Below are positions 8,217 through 20,477 of a DNA stretch of 64,000 nt, one piece after another. How positions within the stretch are numbered: the stretch's first letter is position 1; each line of letters begins with the position of its first letter. The notes under the pieces were generated by a model. It had not been told where the DNA came from. It made no database searches and saw nothing but the letters and a program-made list of their open reading frames with translations. The stretch is from Chrysogorgia sp. JL179-B06 (Eukaryota > Cnidaria > Anthozoa > Scleralcyonacea > Chrysogorgiidae), in the NCBI GenBank assembly GCA_035772405.1, contig JAYKKM010000375.1:987001-1051000 (forward strand), written 5' to 3'. The translations under genes and the position numbers were made by a program.

Positions 8217-11200
8217 TCAATCAACAACTTCCGGTGACTCAAAATACAATAACAACTCATCCAAACAATCGGATTCGCGTTTCCCACGGAATAAAAATAA
8301 TCGCAACGAAACACAAGACAACAATCGCAAGTCGCAAACCTGTCGGAACTGTGGTGGTAAATTTCCGCACAAAGATGGTATGGAATCCTGCCCGGCTAGA
8401 GGAAAGTCCTGCCATAATTGTAAGAAAATGGGACATTTTGCTAAATATTGCAAATCTCAACCCAAGGTCAAGGAAAATATCAGGAACGTGGCAGTCGCCC
8501 AAGACGAAAGAGAAACCTCTCATCTTGACGACTCGGATGAAAAATGTCTTTTTACTGTCAACACAAGTTCTGGTAAACATCCAGATACAATAATAAAGAT
8601 TGGAGACACCGAAGTAAACGTCCTAATTGATTCTGGAGCCTCTGTCAACCTTCTCAACTATTCAATCTTTCGACACATTCAGAAGAATAACAACCGTGTC
8701 AAGTTAAAGAAGACCAGCGCCAGAATTTTCGCATATGGAACGTCAACGCCACTCGAGTTAGCTGGAGAAATTCAAGTTACGATCATCTCAGCATCCGGTA
8801 CATCAACGACCACTAAGTTTTACATAACGCAGAATAAATCGAAATGCATTCTTGGCTATAAATCATCCTCTGCATTGGGACTCATCACTCTCAACATCAA
8901 CAGCATCAAACCTGATCAGCTAGACCGAGATGTACATCAAATCATAAACAAACATTCGAAGTTATTCCACGGGACCGGAAATTTAAAGGGGTGCGAAGTG
9001 AAGCTCGAAATTGGTCCCACCGTAACTCCTGTCGCTCAACCAAGTCGCGAAATCCCGCACAGTATGAAAGCCAAAGTCAACAAGAAGCTGCAAGAGATGC
9101 GAGAAGAAAGGATAATTGAGAAAATCGAGGGAGCAACGCCCTGATTATCACCATTGACACATCACAGCATTTTCCACTCCTGAAGATGGTCCGCACAGAT
9201 TCAAACGGTTTATAATGGGAGCATCACCATCTGGAGAGCACTTCCACGAGATTATCCACGAGTTCGTCAAAGAGGTATCCGACTGTGCCAATATCTCCGA
9301 CAACATTTGGTTATGGTCAAAAGACAGAGGAAAACACCTCAAGCAGTTAGAGAATCTCCTCACTATTCTAGAAAGTAAAGGCATCACTCTCAAACTACCA
9401 AAGTGTTCGTTCGCAGTACCTCAGAATAACGTGTTTGGGCATATTGTGTCTGAAAAGGGGATACAACCAGACAGCACCAAAGTCGAAGCCATAAAGAATG
9501 CTCCACATCCCACTACAGCGTCAGAAGTCCGATCGTTCCTGGGTCTCACCAACTACTGTTCAAGATATATACCTGACTACAGCACAATAACTTTTCCACT
9601 TCGACAACTTGCCAAGAATAACGTCAAGTTCCACTGGAATAACAACCACGAGAAAGCATTCCAATCACTCAAGGAAGCCATCACAACTTCACCTGTATTA
9701 GCACATTACAGCCTGAATGCAGAAACCAGAGTCATCGTAGATGCATCGCCCTGGGCAGTAGGTGCCATACTTCTCCAGAAGCAAGCTGATGATTGTTATC
9801 GACCGATCGCGTATGGTAGCAGATCAGTCACAGAAGTCGAACAGAAGTATGGTCACATAGAGAAAGAAGGGTAAGCCATCGTATTCGGACGTGAATATTT
9901 TCACATGTACCTCTACGGACGGAGTTTCGAGTTGGAGACAGATCACCGACCTTTAGAACATATCTACAAGCAAACCCACTTTAGCCAGACTCGAAAGATG
10001 GAGAATCCGACTCCAGGAGTATGACTTCAAAGTTGTCTACCCACCTGGCACTTCCAATTTAGCCGATCCTTTGTCCAGACTCCCAAAAGAAGCAAAGAGC
10101 AATGACAACCTTCCGAGAAACATGGAAGCATGTGCTGATCGATATGTGCATTACATGACGCAAGTCCAGACACCAAAAGCCATGAAGCTGGAAGAAATCC
10201 GAGAGGCAACATTAGAAGATCCAGAACAACAACAAGTGAAAGTTAATCTACAGAACAACCAACTCTTCAGACTTCCAACATCATATAAGCTCATCGCCCA
10301 CGAACTCTGCATTACAGATCAAGATATTTTACTTCGTGGTGATCGCATAGTCCTTCCTTTCAAGCTGAGACAACAAGCTGTAAACCTGGCACACGAGGAT
10401 CATGCTGGTATGGTCAGATGCAAACAACGCCTCCGCTCCAAACTCTGGTGGCCGGAGATGGACAAGCACGTTGAAGAACGGATTCGATGCTGCCATCCAT
10501 GTCAACTTGTCAGTAACAGTCCACGACCAGAACCAATGGAACCAACCAAGCTTCCCAATAAACCATGGTCACAACTAGCTATCGATGTATGTGGTCCTTT
10601 TCCAACTGGCGAACAAATAGTTGTTCTCACTGACTATTATTCACACTGGCCGGAAGTCAAAATCCTAAAATTAGTCACATCCAAAAACATTCTTAACTGG
10701 TTACTATCGGTCTTCGCAACGCACGGATTTCCATATGAAATCAAGTCCGATAATGCATCCTACTTTGTCTCCGCCGAGTTCAAGAATATGTTAGATTCCT
10801 GTGGAATAGAACAAAAGACGGTGACGGAATATTGGCTGCAAGCTAACGGGCAAGTTGAACGATTCAATCAAGTCCTCGAGAAACACATTCTTACTGCACA
10901 GGCAGAAGGAAAGGATTGGAAACTCACCATTCCAACCATGTTACTCAATTACCGCACTAATCCTCACAGGATGATCGGAAGAACACCATCATCGTTGCTG
11001 ACGACAAGAGAAATCAAAACCAAATTTCCTACTATTCATGAACCATAACAAGCAGAAAATTAAGCTGAAACTCGAAGGAAATTAAGATGAATAGGAGAAA
11101 GAGAAAGCGAAGAAGTATACCGACAAGAAACAAAAGGCAAGTTCAAGAAATCTTCAAGTTGGAGATAAAGTACTCGTTACTCAGAAACACCGTAATAAGT

Positions 11201-11400
11201 TTTCCACAAAGTTCCACCCTAATCCAATGTAAATCACCAAAATAAACGGCACACAGATCGTATTAAAAGATAAGCATGGTATACAACATCGCAGAAACTC
11301 ATCGCATGTCAAGTTATACCAGGAAAAACCTGATCCTGAAGAAGAAATCCAAAGTGATCAGAAGACCAAGAAGGAAACCCTGAAGTGATTCAACCAGAGA
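8217..11400 (+). mobile_element. 5'-truncated, inactivated Gypsy-type retrotransposon (gag end, PR, RT, RNase H, IN)
   Basis: From 8221 the frame reads the end of Gag with two zinc knuckles ([12 protein letters not shown] and [14 protein letters not shown]) and then a protease site, LIDSGAS, at about 8620. RT begins near 8990, but its centre is deleted at about 9140: the GATP that precedes motif 1 joins directly to a segment normally after motif 4. The YxDD-equivalent box reads ISDNI, so the second Asp is Asn. RNase H has VDASPWAVG but a TAA at 9871-9873, then a frameshift near 9990. The integrase (10071-11048) is open, with an HHCC region, D in AIDVCGPF, D in KSDNASYF and E in ANGQVERFNQ. 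Fragments of a C-terminal GDKVLVTQK domain follow to about 11390. No 5' LTR is present. The element is dead. Confidence 0.93.
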
Positions 11401-11491
11401 CCAACCAGAACACGGCTGAAGAGAGAAACGCTCCGAAGATCGACGAGAAACAAGAAACAACCAGAAACGTAGAACTATAGAGAAGTACAAC

Positions 11492-11779
11492 TGTTGATAT
11501 TTATCTAACTCAAAGACTATAAGATAAAGAACAATATTAAAAAACTGACTGTATCTCCAGACTATAGGTCATAGAACAATACTAAGTAAGAATTAATCCT
11601 AATTTGTAAATTAGTTGATTGACAGATCACGTGATGAAGATCCTAAGAAAGAAGTACATTTATAAATAGTCTAGTCTGAGTTGTATATAAGTGTGTGAAC
11701 ACCGTATTAAAGGTATAAGCAAGATACAAAAGTAGAGTGCTCAAGTCCTATACAATTTCAAGTTACCAAGGCATCAACA
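11492..11779 (+). repeat. Probable 3' LTR of the Gypsy element
   Basis: The segment begins TGTTGAT and ends ATCAACA, giving inverted 7-bp ends of the TG...CA type. It follows the pol remnant and contains tataaatag and gtatataag TATA-like boxes and an attaaa signal. No second copy is present for comparison, so the borders are inferred. Confidence 0.55.
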
Positions 11780-11849
11780 TCAGACGCGATAATCACCTGA
11801 TGAATGAGTGTGGTAAGTTCCGCTTACCATACGAAACAAATTTGTCGTA

Positions 11850-12500
<651 letters not shown>

Positions 12501-12641
12501 ATAGATTTTCGCTTACCTCAAAACTGGTCTGCTACAACTTGTTTCATCTGTAAAAGAATCGCCTTGACTGGACTGCCTGAAGATTCTTTTACAGATGAAA
12601 CAAGTTGTAGCAGACCAGTTTTGAGGTAAGCGAAAATCTAT
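12501..12641. repeat. Perfect 60-bp inverted repeat with 21-bp spacer
   Basis: Arms 12501-12560 and 12582-12641 are exact complements. The arm sequence (ttcgcttacctcaaaactgg...) is the 3' terminus of the family 2 Penelope-like element, as found at 36999-37050. Two 3' ends thus lie head to head. Confidence 0.9.
12577..12601 (+). ncRNA. Hammerhead-like motif in a PLE terminus
   Basis: The core boxes ctgaaga and gaaac are separated by a 3-bp stem tct/aga with U residues on both sides. Boxes fit the hammerhead consensus CUGANGA...GAAA, but the closing 10.1-11.1 pair is a U-U mismatch and the other stems are weak. The motif overlaps the right arm of the palindrome. Activity is doubtful. Confidence 0.3.
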
Positions 12642-12734
12642 ATATATATATAAATATATATAAATATATATAAACCTATTTTACCTAAATATTACCTATA
12701 TTACCTATATTACCCTGTCAGTGCAGTGGTATTT

Positions 12735-13960
12735 ATGCATGGAGGTATGCAGTGGTACTTATGCATGGAGGAAATTGAAGAACTGCAATCCACACTGCCA
12801 CAGTTAAACCCAAAGTATGGAAACGATATGTTGACGACGGATACTGCATCATAAAAACGAACGCTGTTCCAGAGTTTCACAGCACCCGCAACTCCATCGA
12901 CCCGAACATATCCTTTACCATTGAGCACGAAAACAACGGGACACTAGCATTTCTTGACACAGTGACTTCGCGACGAAATGGTAAGATTTTCATCAATATC
13001 TACAGAAAGCCGACCCATACTGACCGATACTTAGATTTCAATTCACACCATGATAAGACACACAAGACAATCACACCATGATAAGACACACAGCACGAAC
13101 ACTGATTCATAGAGCAATGACGCTACTGAATACAGAAGAAGGCACAATTCAAGAACTCGACTACGTAGGCAATGCCCTTATATGCAATGGCTACCCCACC
13201 AAATTCATTTCTACAGTCAAAAACACTATCTCCTCTACAGTACTTCCACGACGCCATCACCAGAAGAGTTAGTCGGGATGTTCTTCAAACATGTCGATTG
13301 TCGAATCACCCTGCAGTCCACACGGACATGCTGTTCACCCATACATCAAAGGATTAACCGAAAACTACAACGGACTCTACGTATAAACACGACATCAACG
13401 TTACCACCAAGTCTTTACGAACCTTACAACAACAATTTCCATCACCGAAATACAGAGTTCCGGCCGAACAACATACTAATTTATATACAAGATACCATGC
13501 AAACAATGTTCGTGGACTTATATTGGAGAAACAGGATGATCGTTTGAAACCAGAAAGAAAGAGCATATCAGAAACGTTAAAAACTACACACAAGCATCCA
13601 ACATTGCAAATCATTCGTGGAAAAACGGACGTAAAATAGATTTTGAAAACAGCCGTATAATTAACAAAGGGAATTATCGCATCAGAAAATCACATGAATC
13701 TTGGCATACCGCTATTACTGAAAATGCTGACAATAATGCCAAATCTCTACCGGGCCAATATTCCATTCTTACGAACAAACACCGCAATTAATTTATGAAT
13801 ATATTACTAGTTGTTATTTTCTATTTCCGTTTTAAGTTATTCATAGTTATGTAAATATATTGTAACCACACTCTATTTGCCATTAATCTTCTTCGCGTTG
13901 AAGACCACAGACTGGTGGTCGAAATCTCGAAATAAAATATTTTTGATCAGAGAACGCCGT
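12735..13960 (+). mobile_element. Penelope-like element 3' portion (RT end and GIY-YIG nuclease), frameshifted
   Basis: The RT catalytic motif C reads KRYVDDGYCIIK at about 12818-12850. It is followed by the PLE signature LAFLDTVTSRRNGK and YRKPTHTDRYLDF near 12940-13030. After several frame breaks (about 13050, 13300, 13470) the GIY-YIG region appears around 13480-13560: a YKIPC-type strand, TYIGETG and KKEHIRN. The protein ends near PGQYSILTNKHRN at 13790. An AT-rich tail contains a hairpin, ccacagactggtgg, beside ttgaaga and cgaaat, which resembles a degraded hammerhead. A (TA)n array begins at the 3' end. Confidence 0.85.
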
Positions 13961-13969
13961 TCCATTATT

Positions 13970-14354
<385 letters not shown>

Positions 14355-14359
14355 GTAAT

Positions 14360-14605
14360 GAACATGTAGTTTGATCGAGTGAAATGCCAAATATTACCTA
14401 TAATATACCCAGAATCTTATCCCGGCATTACCACCACAATATATACAGAACTCGTGGCTAGGCTCTCGGCAACGGCTTCCGTAGCTCGGTGGTCGGGGCA
14501 CTGCACTAGCATCGCAAAGTCGCGGGTTCAATTCCCAGCCGGGGGGCTTACGGGTTGCATTTTTCGCGGCTGGTCCCGGTTTGGTCTTAAAATGACCATA
14601 AATCC
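14360..14605 (+). repeat. SINE unit with tRNA-like head
   Basis: The tail of one unit (gatcgagtgaaatgccaaat) precedes a head at 14475 with A box and B box (gggttcaattccc), then the body ending gtcttaaaatg. Several G substitutions distinguish this copy from the 62-kb trimer. Confidence 0.7.
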
Positions 14606-14729
14606 TTTATACATATTTAAAAATCAAAAATCATAAATCCTTTATACATATAAATCCTTTATACATATTTAAACAGATTTGTAGTGAATTAAAGTTCAAA
14701 GGAAGTAACTCGAGATTGTCTTTTTGTTT

Positions 14730-15014
<285 letters not shown>

Positions 15015-16970
15015 TAGCAAAGTGAAAAGGTGGTAAACTGCCAAGAATTTAGTGACGAGATACTGACGTTTCGAGCGGAGCCCTTCATCAGAGTAAGACG
15101 AGATGAAATGAAATAAATAGGGCTTATATATATGCCAAAAGGGTGTCACAAGTAGAAAGTAGCCAATCAAATGCACGGGAGATAAACAAACTAATAATTA
15201 ATGAGATGGGAAACGTTAGATCATTTGCTATTTTTAACAGTCGATCAGCAAGCAGACTGAGGGGGCGGGAGAAATGACAGGTCCAATATTCAAGGGGATT
15301 AGGCGATAATATTAGCATAAGAAACAAAAACTTGAAAAGGAATGAAAGTGCATACGCGAATAATAAAAAATTAATAATAATAAAGGTCCCAAGCAAACTA
15401 AAATAACCAAAAACTTGTAGGAAATTAAATAAAAGAAAAACGTTCGTTAAGACCAAGAGGATGTGTGGTGCCAAGTTTAAACGCTTCTCTTGCCGCTTGC
15501 GGTTATCGTTGCCACCGGAGATGGGAAGGATGGCACAGACTTTCATGTCTGAAACCAAATGGTTGGAGCTGTTGAAATGGCGGGCTACAGGTTTGTCACC
15601 ATCATTGATCCTCACGGAACGAAGATGTTCAGCAAACCTGTCTGAAAGACGTCGCCCAGTTTCACCGATGTAGATTTTAGGGCATTTATCGCATGAAATG
15701 CAATAAATTATGTTGGTGGACGTTCATGAAAAAGCATGACGGATTGTGTGGTCGAATTTGGGGGCAGTAATAACTGTAGTGGGATTGAGAAAAGCGCATG
15801 TGTTACAGCGGGAACGGCCGCAAGAAAATGTTCCCGCTGGTGCCGAGGTATTTTGTTTAAGGGCACTATGTACTAAGGAGTCACGAATGTTTTTATTACG
15901 GCGAAAAGATACCAAAGGGTTGTCGGTGAAAATGGCTGACGTCTCAGGATCATTTTGTAAAATGTGAAAATTCCGATTAATAATATTTTTAACTTTAAAA
16001 TTGAAAGGATGAAATGTTAGAACTAAAGGAATTTTATTGTTTGAAACTCGTTCCAAAGATGGTTCAAGGGCGTCTAAACGGGGGACGAGAAAAGCTTTCT
16101 GAACGGCGAGGTCTAAAAGGTTGGTAGGGTAACCACGTTGGACAAAAAAAGATCTCATTTCCATTGATTTGACTTGAAAATCTTGGTCGTCGCTACATAA
16201 GCGGCGAAGACGCAAGAATTGAGAGTAAGGGATGGATTGCTTAGTGTGGTTGGGATGAGAGGATGAAAATAGAAGATAACTATGGGAGTCAGTAGGTTTG
16301 TACGAGACCGACGTTTTCAGCGAATCACCATTAATCGAAATTAAAATATCAAGGAACGACACAGAGGTCTCGCTGATTTCCCACGTGAACTTCAGAGCAG
16401 GATGAAAATCATCAACAAAGTTGATGAACTGCTCTAAAAGGACACGTGAACACGACGCTGTTCCTAAACAGTCATCGATAAATCTTCCGAAAAAATCAGG
16501 CAAGGGACCCGTGTATTGTTCAAAGATCTGTTTTTCAACATAACCAACAAATAAATTAGCATAGCTTGGACCCATTTTGGTGCCCATCGCAACACCACTT
16601 ATTTGTTGATAATGTTCACCATCAAACGAAAAATTGTTAAGGGTAAGCACTAGTTCTGCTAAGCGGAGTAACGTGGTTGTGGAGGGTTCTAAATTAGTGC
16701 GCTGATCAAAGAAAAACTTCAGAGCTTCAAGGCCATCACAATGGGGAATGACGGTGTATAAGGACTTGACGTCCATCGTGAAAATAAATTTATCGGAACT
16801 ACTGAAACGTAACTGGTCGAAAATTTGCAAGGCATGTTTAGTATCTTTGATATAAGAAGGCAACTTCTCAACCAAAGGATACATAACGTTGTCTAGAAAA
16901 CTGGAAACGAGCTCGGTGGGGCAACTACAAGCGGAAACAATCGGCATGTATATATAATAACTATAGTTTA
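15015..16970 (-). mobile_element. Penelope-like element, family 1 copy 1 (RT plus GIY-YIG)
   Basis: A 407-codon frame (15724-16947) carries PLE reverse transcriptase. It has motif A FTMDVKSLYTVIP, motif B GVAMGTKMGPSYANL, motif C RFIDDCLG and, further on, SVSFLDILIS; all catalytic Asp residues are present. A Cys-rich linker (CGRSRCNTC) follows. The frame then meets a single TGA at 15724-15726 where copy 2 has TGC (Cys). In the same frame beyond it lies the GIY-YIG nuclease (IIYCISCDKC, YIGETG, R in LSDRFAEHL), ending near 15440. PLEs retrotranspose with this RT and cut target DNA with the nuclease. Apart from the TGA the catalytic parts look intact, although the N-terminus seems short. Confidence 0.93.
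15061..15095 (-). ncRNA. Hammerhead ribozyme in PLE terminus, copy 1
   Basis: On the minus strand the order is TACT, CTGATGA, A, GGGC-TCC-GCTC, GAAACGTC, AGTA. Helix I is TACT/AGTA and helix II is GGGC/GCTC with one G-U pair. Both invariant boxes are exact, and GTC is a valid cleavage triplet, with cleavage expected just before AGTA. Helix III is minimal, as is usual for hammerheads known in Penelope-like elements. It lies about 45 bases inside the element end. Confidence 0.65.
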
Positions 16971-17126
16971 ATCCGATCTGTCAGTTGCCTGAAGATCGCA
17001 TGTAGCGTGAAACTCAGAGTTGCGACTCCTGTATTCAAACTAATTATATTTCGCTCTACCTGCAATGGTATTGAGCGCTCTCATATCCATAGTCATATTT
17101 GTAACTCATCTGTTACTTATATTTGT

Positions 17127-17127
<1 letters not shown>
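16971..17127 (+). mobile_element. PLE terminal fragment with hammerhead-like boxes
   Basis: The stretch gatctgtcagttgc...gaaactc...ggtattgagcgctct is repeated in inverse orientation at 48050-48210, so it is a shared element end. It contains ctgaaga (16989-16995) and gaaac (17009-17013), separated by a cgc/gcg stem flanked by U residues. It is followed directly by (TA)n. Confidence 0.5.
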
Positions 17128-17223
<96 letters not shown>

Positions 17224-17230
17224 TATACAT
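17128..17230. repeat. (TA)n microsatellite
   Basis: A near-pure TA array begins exactly where the PLE terminal fragment ends. Confidence 0.95.
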
Positions 17231-17424
17231 ATTAATGAGCAATTACTATTATTTATCACTAGCAGGAAGTTAAGCGTGATAAGTTGTTGCAACCTATCCC
17301 TAGACGACCTTTACGTTATCAAGAACATTATAACAGGCAATCGAAAACACTAGCGGCTAGTCTATTTCCAAACTATAACGCTACATCTGAGCAAACTAAT
17401 AATACTTCTGAACAAACACCTTAC

Positions 17425-17804
17425 CTGGAATGGTAATTTCCTCGCCAAGGAATGCTTGTGTAGCAAAATAACATGTCGCTCCAAATACTAAGTTATAGAC
17501 AAATAAAGTACCTTTCGGATCCACAAACGACACTGGATTACTATTGGTATAGACGTAAAGATTGCGGCTGCCACCTCTAAATAATATTGGATCTATGCTC
17601 ATAAACCGCCCTTGTCCAGCGTGATAAAATCTTGCCCTCATATAGTAAATATTAGGCACATCTTTGCTTGACAGCACTCCCCATTGACCAATGAACGAAA
17701 AGTCATTTTCGACAATTTCCGTCTTTTCAGTTACTGTACCAAACGTATCGTAAGAGTACGAGTTTATTCGTTTTTCATGGCTGTCCATTAATGACACGGT
17801 AGAT
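17425..17804 (-). CDS. Exon of YD-repeat (RHS-type) protein: RHS core C-terminus
   Basis: The exon is 380 nt, bounded by tttttag at its 5' side and by GTAAGG at its 3' side. It encodes SYSYDTFGTVTEKTE, then the diagnostic RHS core end IYYMRARFYHAGQGRFMSIDP and NLYVYTNSNPVSFVDPKG. RHS/YD proteins form large beta cocoons; in animals the relatives are teneurins, cell-surface adhesion proteins. This end motif is closer to the bacterial RHS form than to teneurin, as far as I can judge. Downstream residues LVFGATCYFATQAFLG are hydrophobic and could be a membrane or hairpin segment. The exon starts needing two bases from the previous exon and ends with one base of a codon, so both neighbouring exons are still to be found. 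Confidence 0.88.
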
Positions 17805-17989
17805 CTAAAAATCATTAAAATTTGGTGAAGTTTTTAAACAATTTTTAAATTTGGTAGTTGCTTGTGAATACTAATGTACTTCATTGCTAGTTTTTCTTCT
17901 TTGTATTAAGGAGTAGAGCTAAGGAAAATATATCTCGTTTAGCCTTGGTCAATTAGATGAAGGAAAGGTTATGTTTAATTACGAGTGTC

Positions 17990-18240
17990 CAACGATACTT
18001 TCGACACCCAACTGGGACCACTTGCGAAAAATAAAACTTCATGTCCATATTGTATCACCGTCATTCCACAGATTGCCATGTGTGATGAACTCGTCACTAA
18101 GCTCACGACAACGTCTCCTCTAGCGGACCTAATTACAGCGCTGGTCTAGAGATCCCGGGTCGTGGTTTCAATTCCAGCCGGAAGGCCTTGAAGTTGCATT
18201 TTTCGCAACTGGTCCCGGTTGTCGCAAAAGTATGCAATAT
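17990..18240. repeat. Degraded SINE copies in both orientations
   Basis: An inverted SINE body fragment (caactgggaccacttgcg, 18009-18030) is followed by a decayed plus-strand head and body (18100-18240) that ends gcaactggtcccggtt. The A box is lost; the B box reads tttcaattccag. Confidence 0.55.
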
Positions 18241-18603
18241 GCATGATTCGGCACCAATATTTCACGATAATGTTTCCTTCAAAATAGAGCATAGTTGTGT
18301 TAAACGAAAGTATAACAGCTTCATTAATAATTTCATAAAAAAGTCAGAAAGAAAAATGAAATTTTATTTGAAGATTTCACATTTTTAAATATGATGACAT
18401 TGCTCTTTGTTCCATCTATTTAAAGGGAATGGTGACAAAAATCATAATAATAAATTTTTGAATTTCGTATTAACAAACATTCTTACATTAAAAAATGTTG
18501 TTATCGCTACATTGTATCGCATAATCTCCATATATTAGTGATATATCTTACCCGCTGCACAATTCGACGTAGTAGCGTCGCTGTTTTGAGGTCATTATTA
18601 AGA

Positions 18604-18720
18604 CTGTTTTCCACTAGGCGGAATTTTTCTTTGTATTTTCTCAGTACTTCTGCCCGATGGCGCACAAAACAAAGAAAAATTCCGCTCCTCGCCGAAAATT
18701 CCGTCTAGTGGAAAACCGGC
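18604..18720. repeat. Small MITE with inverted ends
   Basis: The left end gttttccactaggcggaa and the right end ttccgtctagtggaaaac are inverted complements with one mismatch. An inner pair, aatttttctttg and caaagaaaaatt, is also complementary. It carries no coding capacity. Confidence 0.65.
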
Positions 18721-18799
18721 TCTCTAAGCAATTGGCGTTCTTGCTTCACGGACGGTAACCGGAAATCGCGAATGACGTAAAGATAACGAAGGATTTGAA

Positions 18800-19130
18800 A
18801 TCCTAATGAAGGGCTAAAACACCTAAAGCGATGACGGCGTTAAGTAGCATCGGTCGTTCGGTTCTAGCCCATGCGCACGCGCACCCACCCAACACCCCCA
18901 AGCCCCGTTGTGGTCGCCGCTGCCGCTGTCTTGTCGATCGTTGTTGCCGCCGCCGCCCATGTGCATGACATCGCCGCTGTCTTGTCGTCGTCATGGTCTT
19001 GTCGATCGCCCTTAGTCCCCAAGTCTCACCCACCAGGTGGTTCAACCTCGTCCACGCGTGCGCCATTTTGTTAAACGTCGTTGTCACACGCCGCAACGAT
19101 CTCTCGTACCCATTCTCTACACCTCTCTGC
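18800..19130. promoter_or_regulatory. GC- and CpG-rich island
   Basis: This segment is dense in CpG (for example gccgccgccgccc and cgcgtgcgcc), in strong contrast to the AT-rich surroundings. Open frames on both strands are low-complexity by-products. It may be a promoter of the candidate exon at 19192-19437 or an independent insertion. No TATA box or known start signal is certain. Confidence 0.35.
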
Positions 19131-19191
19131 GTTCTCTCATTTTTCTTCGTTGTCCTTAGTGTAAGTCTAGACGCAACGGGAGCGAGCTCAC

Positions 19192-19437
19192 CTCACATCG
19201 TTGATATCGTGAGCATGGCATAGATTCCCCCTCACACACCTCCTCCAACACGCACCTGAGACTTACCCAGCTCCGACACGTCTTAGAGAAGACATCTCTC
19301 AACATTGTCTCCACCCTTTCAGAGAGTGGGAGACCTCTAAAGTAGTCTCGGTAGTGGTGTCGCATGCTCACCACTTCTTCATCGCTAAAACTACCATACG
19401 ACTCGCTTGTCTCTTCTTCAGATCCCCTTCCCTCCAA
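19192..19437 (-). CDS. Candidate coding exon, unknown protein
   Basis: The minus strand gives 82 codons from an ATG: MEGRGSEEETSESYGSFSDEE, an acidic Ser-rich start, then HHYRDYFRGLPLSERVETML, a helical-looking segment. It ends at GAG followed by GTGAGC, a good splice donor at 19191. I do not recognise the family. It lies just beyond a Gypsy LTR-like segment, so it could be part of a leader or host exon. Opposite frames are poorer. Confidence 0.35.
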
Positions 19438-19449
19438 AGAACGATCTGT

Positions 19450-19600
19450 TTGTCTCCCCTCCTCGATCCTATAATGTATAACTACTCCATTTCACTATCA
19501 GTACAATAGTTCCTTGTACCCAGGCTCTTTATTGTAAATGCCAACATTACACATTACGTCATTGGGACATGATATCCCTCCTTTTCTTACTTAATTTAGT
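19450..19600 (-). repeat. Possible 3' LTR remnant of the second Gypsy element
   Basis: On the minus strand, downstream of the integrase tail, a purine tract (aaaaggaggga) precedes a segment with aataaa and gtactgatagtgaaa. This is the order expected for polypurine tract and LTR. There is no partner LTR to define its ends. Confidence 0.35.
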
Positions 19601-20477
19601 CTATGAATAAGTGCAACATAATATCAACCATGCATTACAGTTATTAGTGTAAATTAGAGTTCACTATGTATGAAATGTTTTAAATGTTTATTTCATGTTT
19701 CGTGTATTGTTCCCAAAAAAGTCTGGTAAGTGTCTTTCTCGAACCGGGTATCTTCTACCCGGTTCTGGTTCTGGTTCTGTTCTGTTTTGTGGCTCTGGTT
19801 ATGGTGTCTCACGATATGGACTTCCTTCGAATTCATCGTTTTCGGTTTCATCCAATGTGGAGGAGGAGTGATCTGTAGTTGTTTGAAATTGCTTGAATTC
19901 CTTGTCACCCGATGACCTCTTTCAGCTGTGAGCATCGATCCCTTCTCTATAATTCGGTATGGTTGAGGATTGTATGGGGCTGTTAATTTGTTTTGTTTCT
20001 TTTGACGGATTAATACCTTGTCTCCAATCTTGAGGGGTGACGGCATGGCTTTCCTTCTAACAGCGGCACGGATTTTCATTTTCTGTTTTGCCATGTCGTC
20101 TGGACATCGCAATGGTTGCTTATCAACCGTTTCCGTGACTTGGGTAGCTTAATATTCATCTTTCTGTTGAACATTAGCTCGTATGGAGACTTCTCTGTAG
20201 TGCTGTGAGGTGTTGCACTTTAGTTCCTGAGGAACCTATACCGCTCTTGTTTGATGTTTTTCTTCTCGATGTGACTGGCTTGAACACCTTTCGTGTCTTC
20301 ATGAATCGCTGGCTTTCTGAGTTGTGGGTGTAGCGGGGTGATTTTCCTGTGACAGTAAACTGTTCACTGTTGAACGAAGGTTCGTTGTTAGTTTTGACCA
20401 CATAAGGAATTCCCAAGGAATAGAAGGTTCGGTGGATATGCGGAATTACCGTGTCTACAGCTGTGGAGTTCACTATA

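Noticed and set aside
13893..13930. Hammerhead ribozyme at the 3' end of the 12.7-kb PLE
   Set aside because: A stem (ccac/gtgg) and cgaaa are present, but the first box reads ttgaaga instead of ctgaaga and helix I is missing. At best it is degraded.
18871..19223. Ala/Val-rich frames in the GC-rich island
   Set aside because: Low-complexity by-products of GCC/GTC-rich DNA. No start context, motif or splice site supports them.
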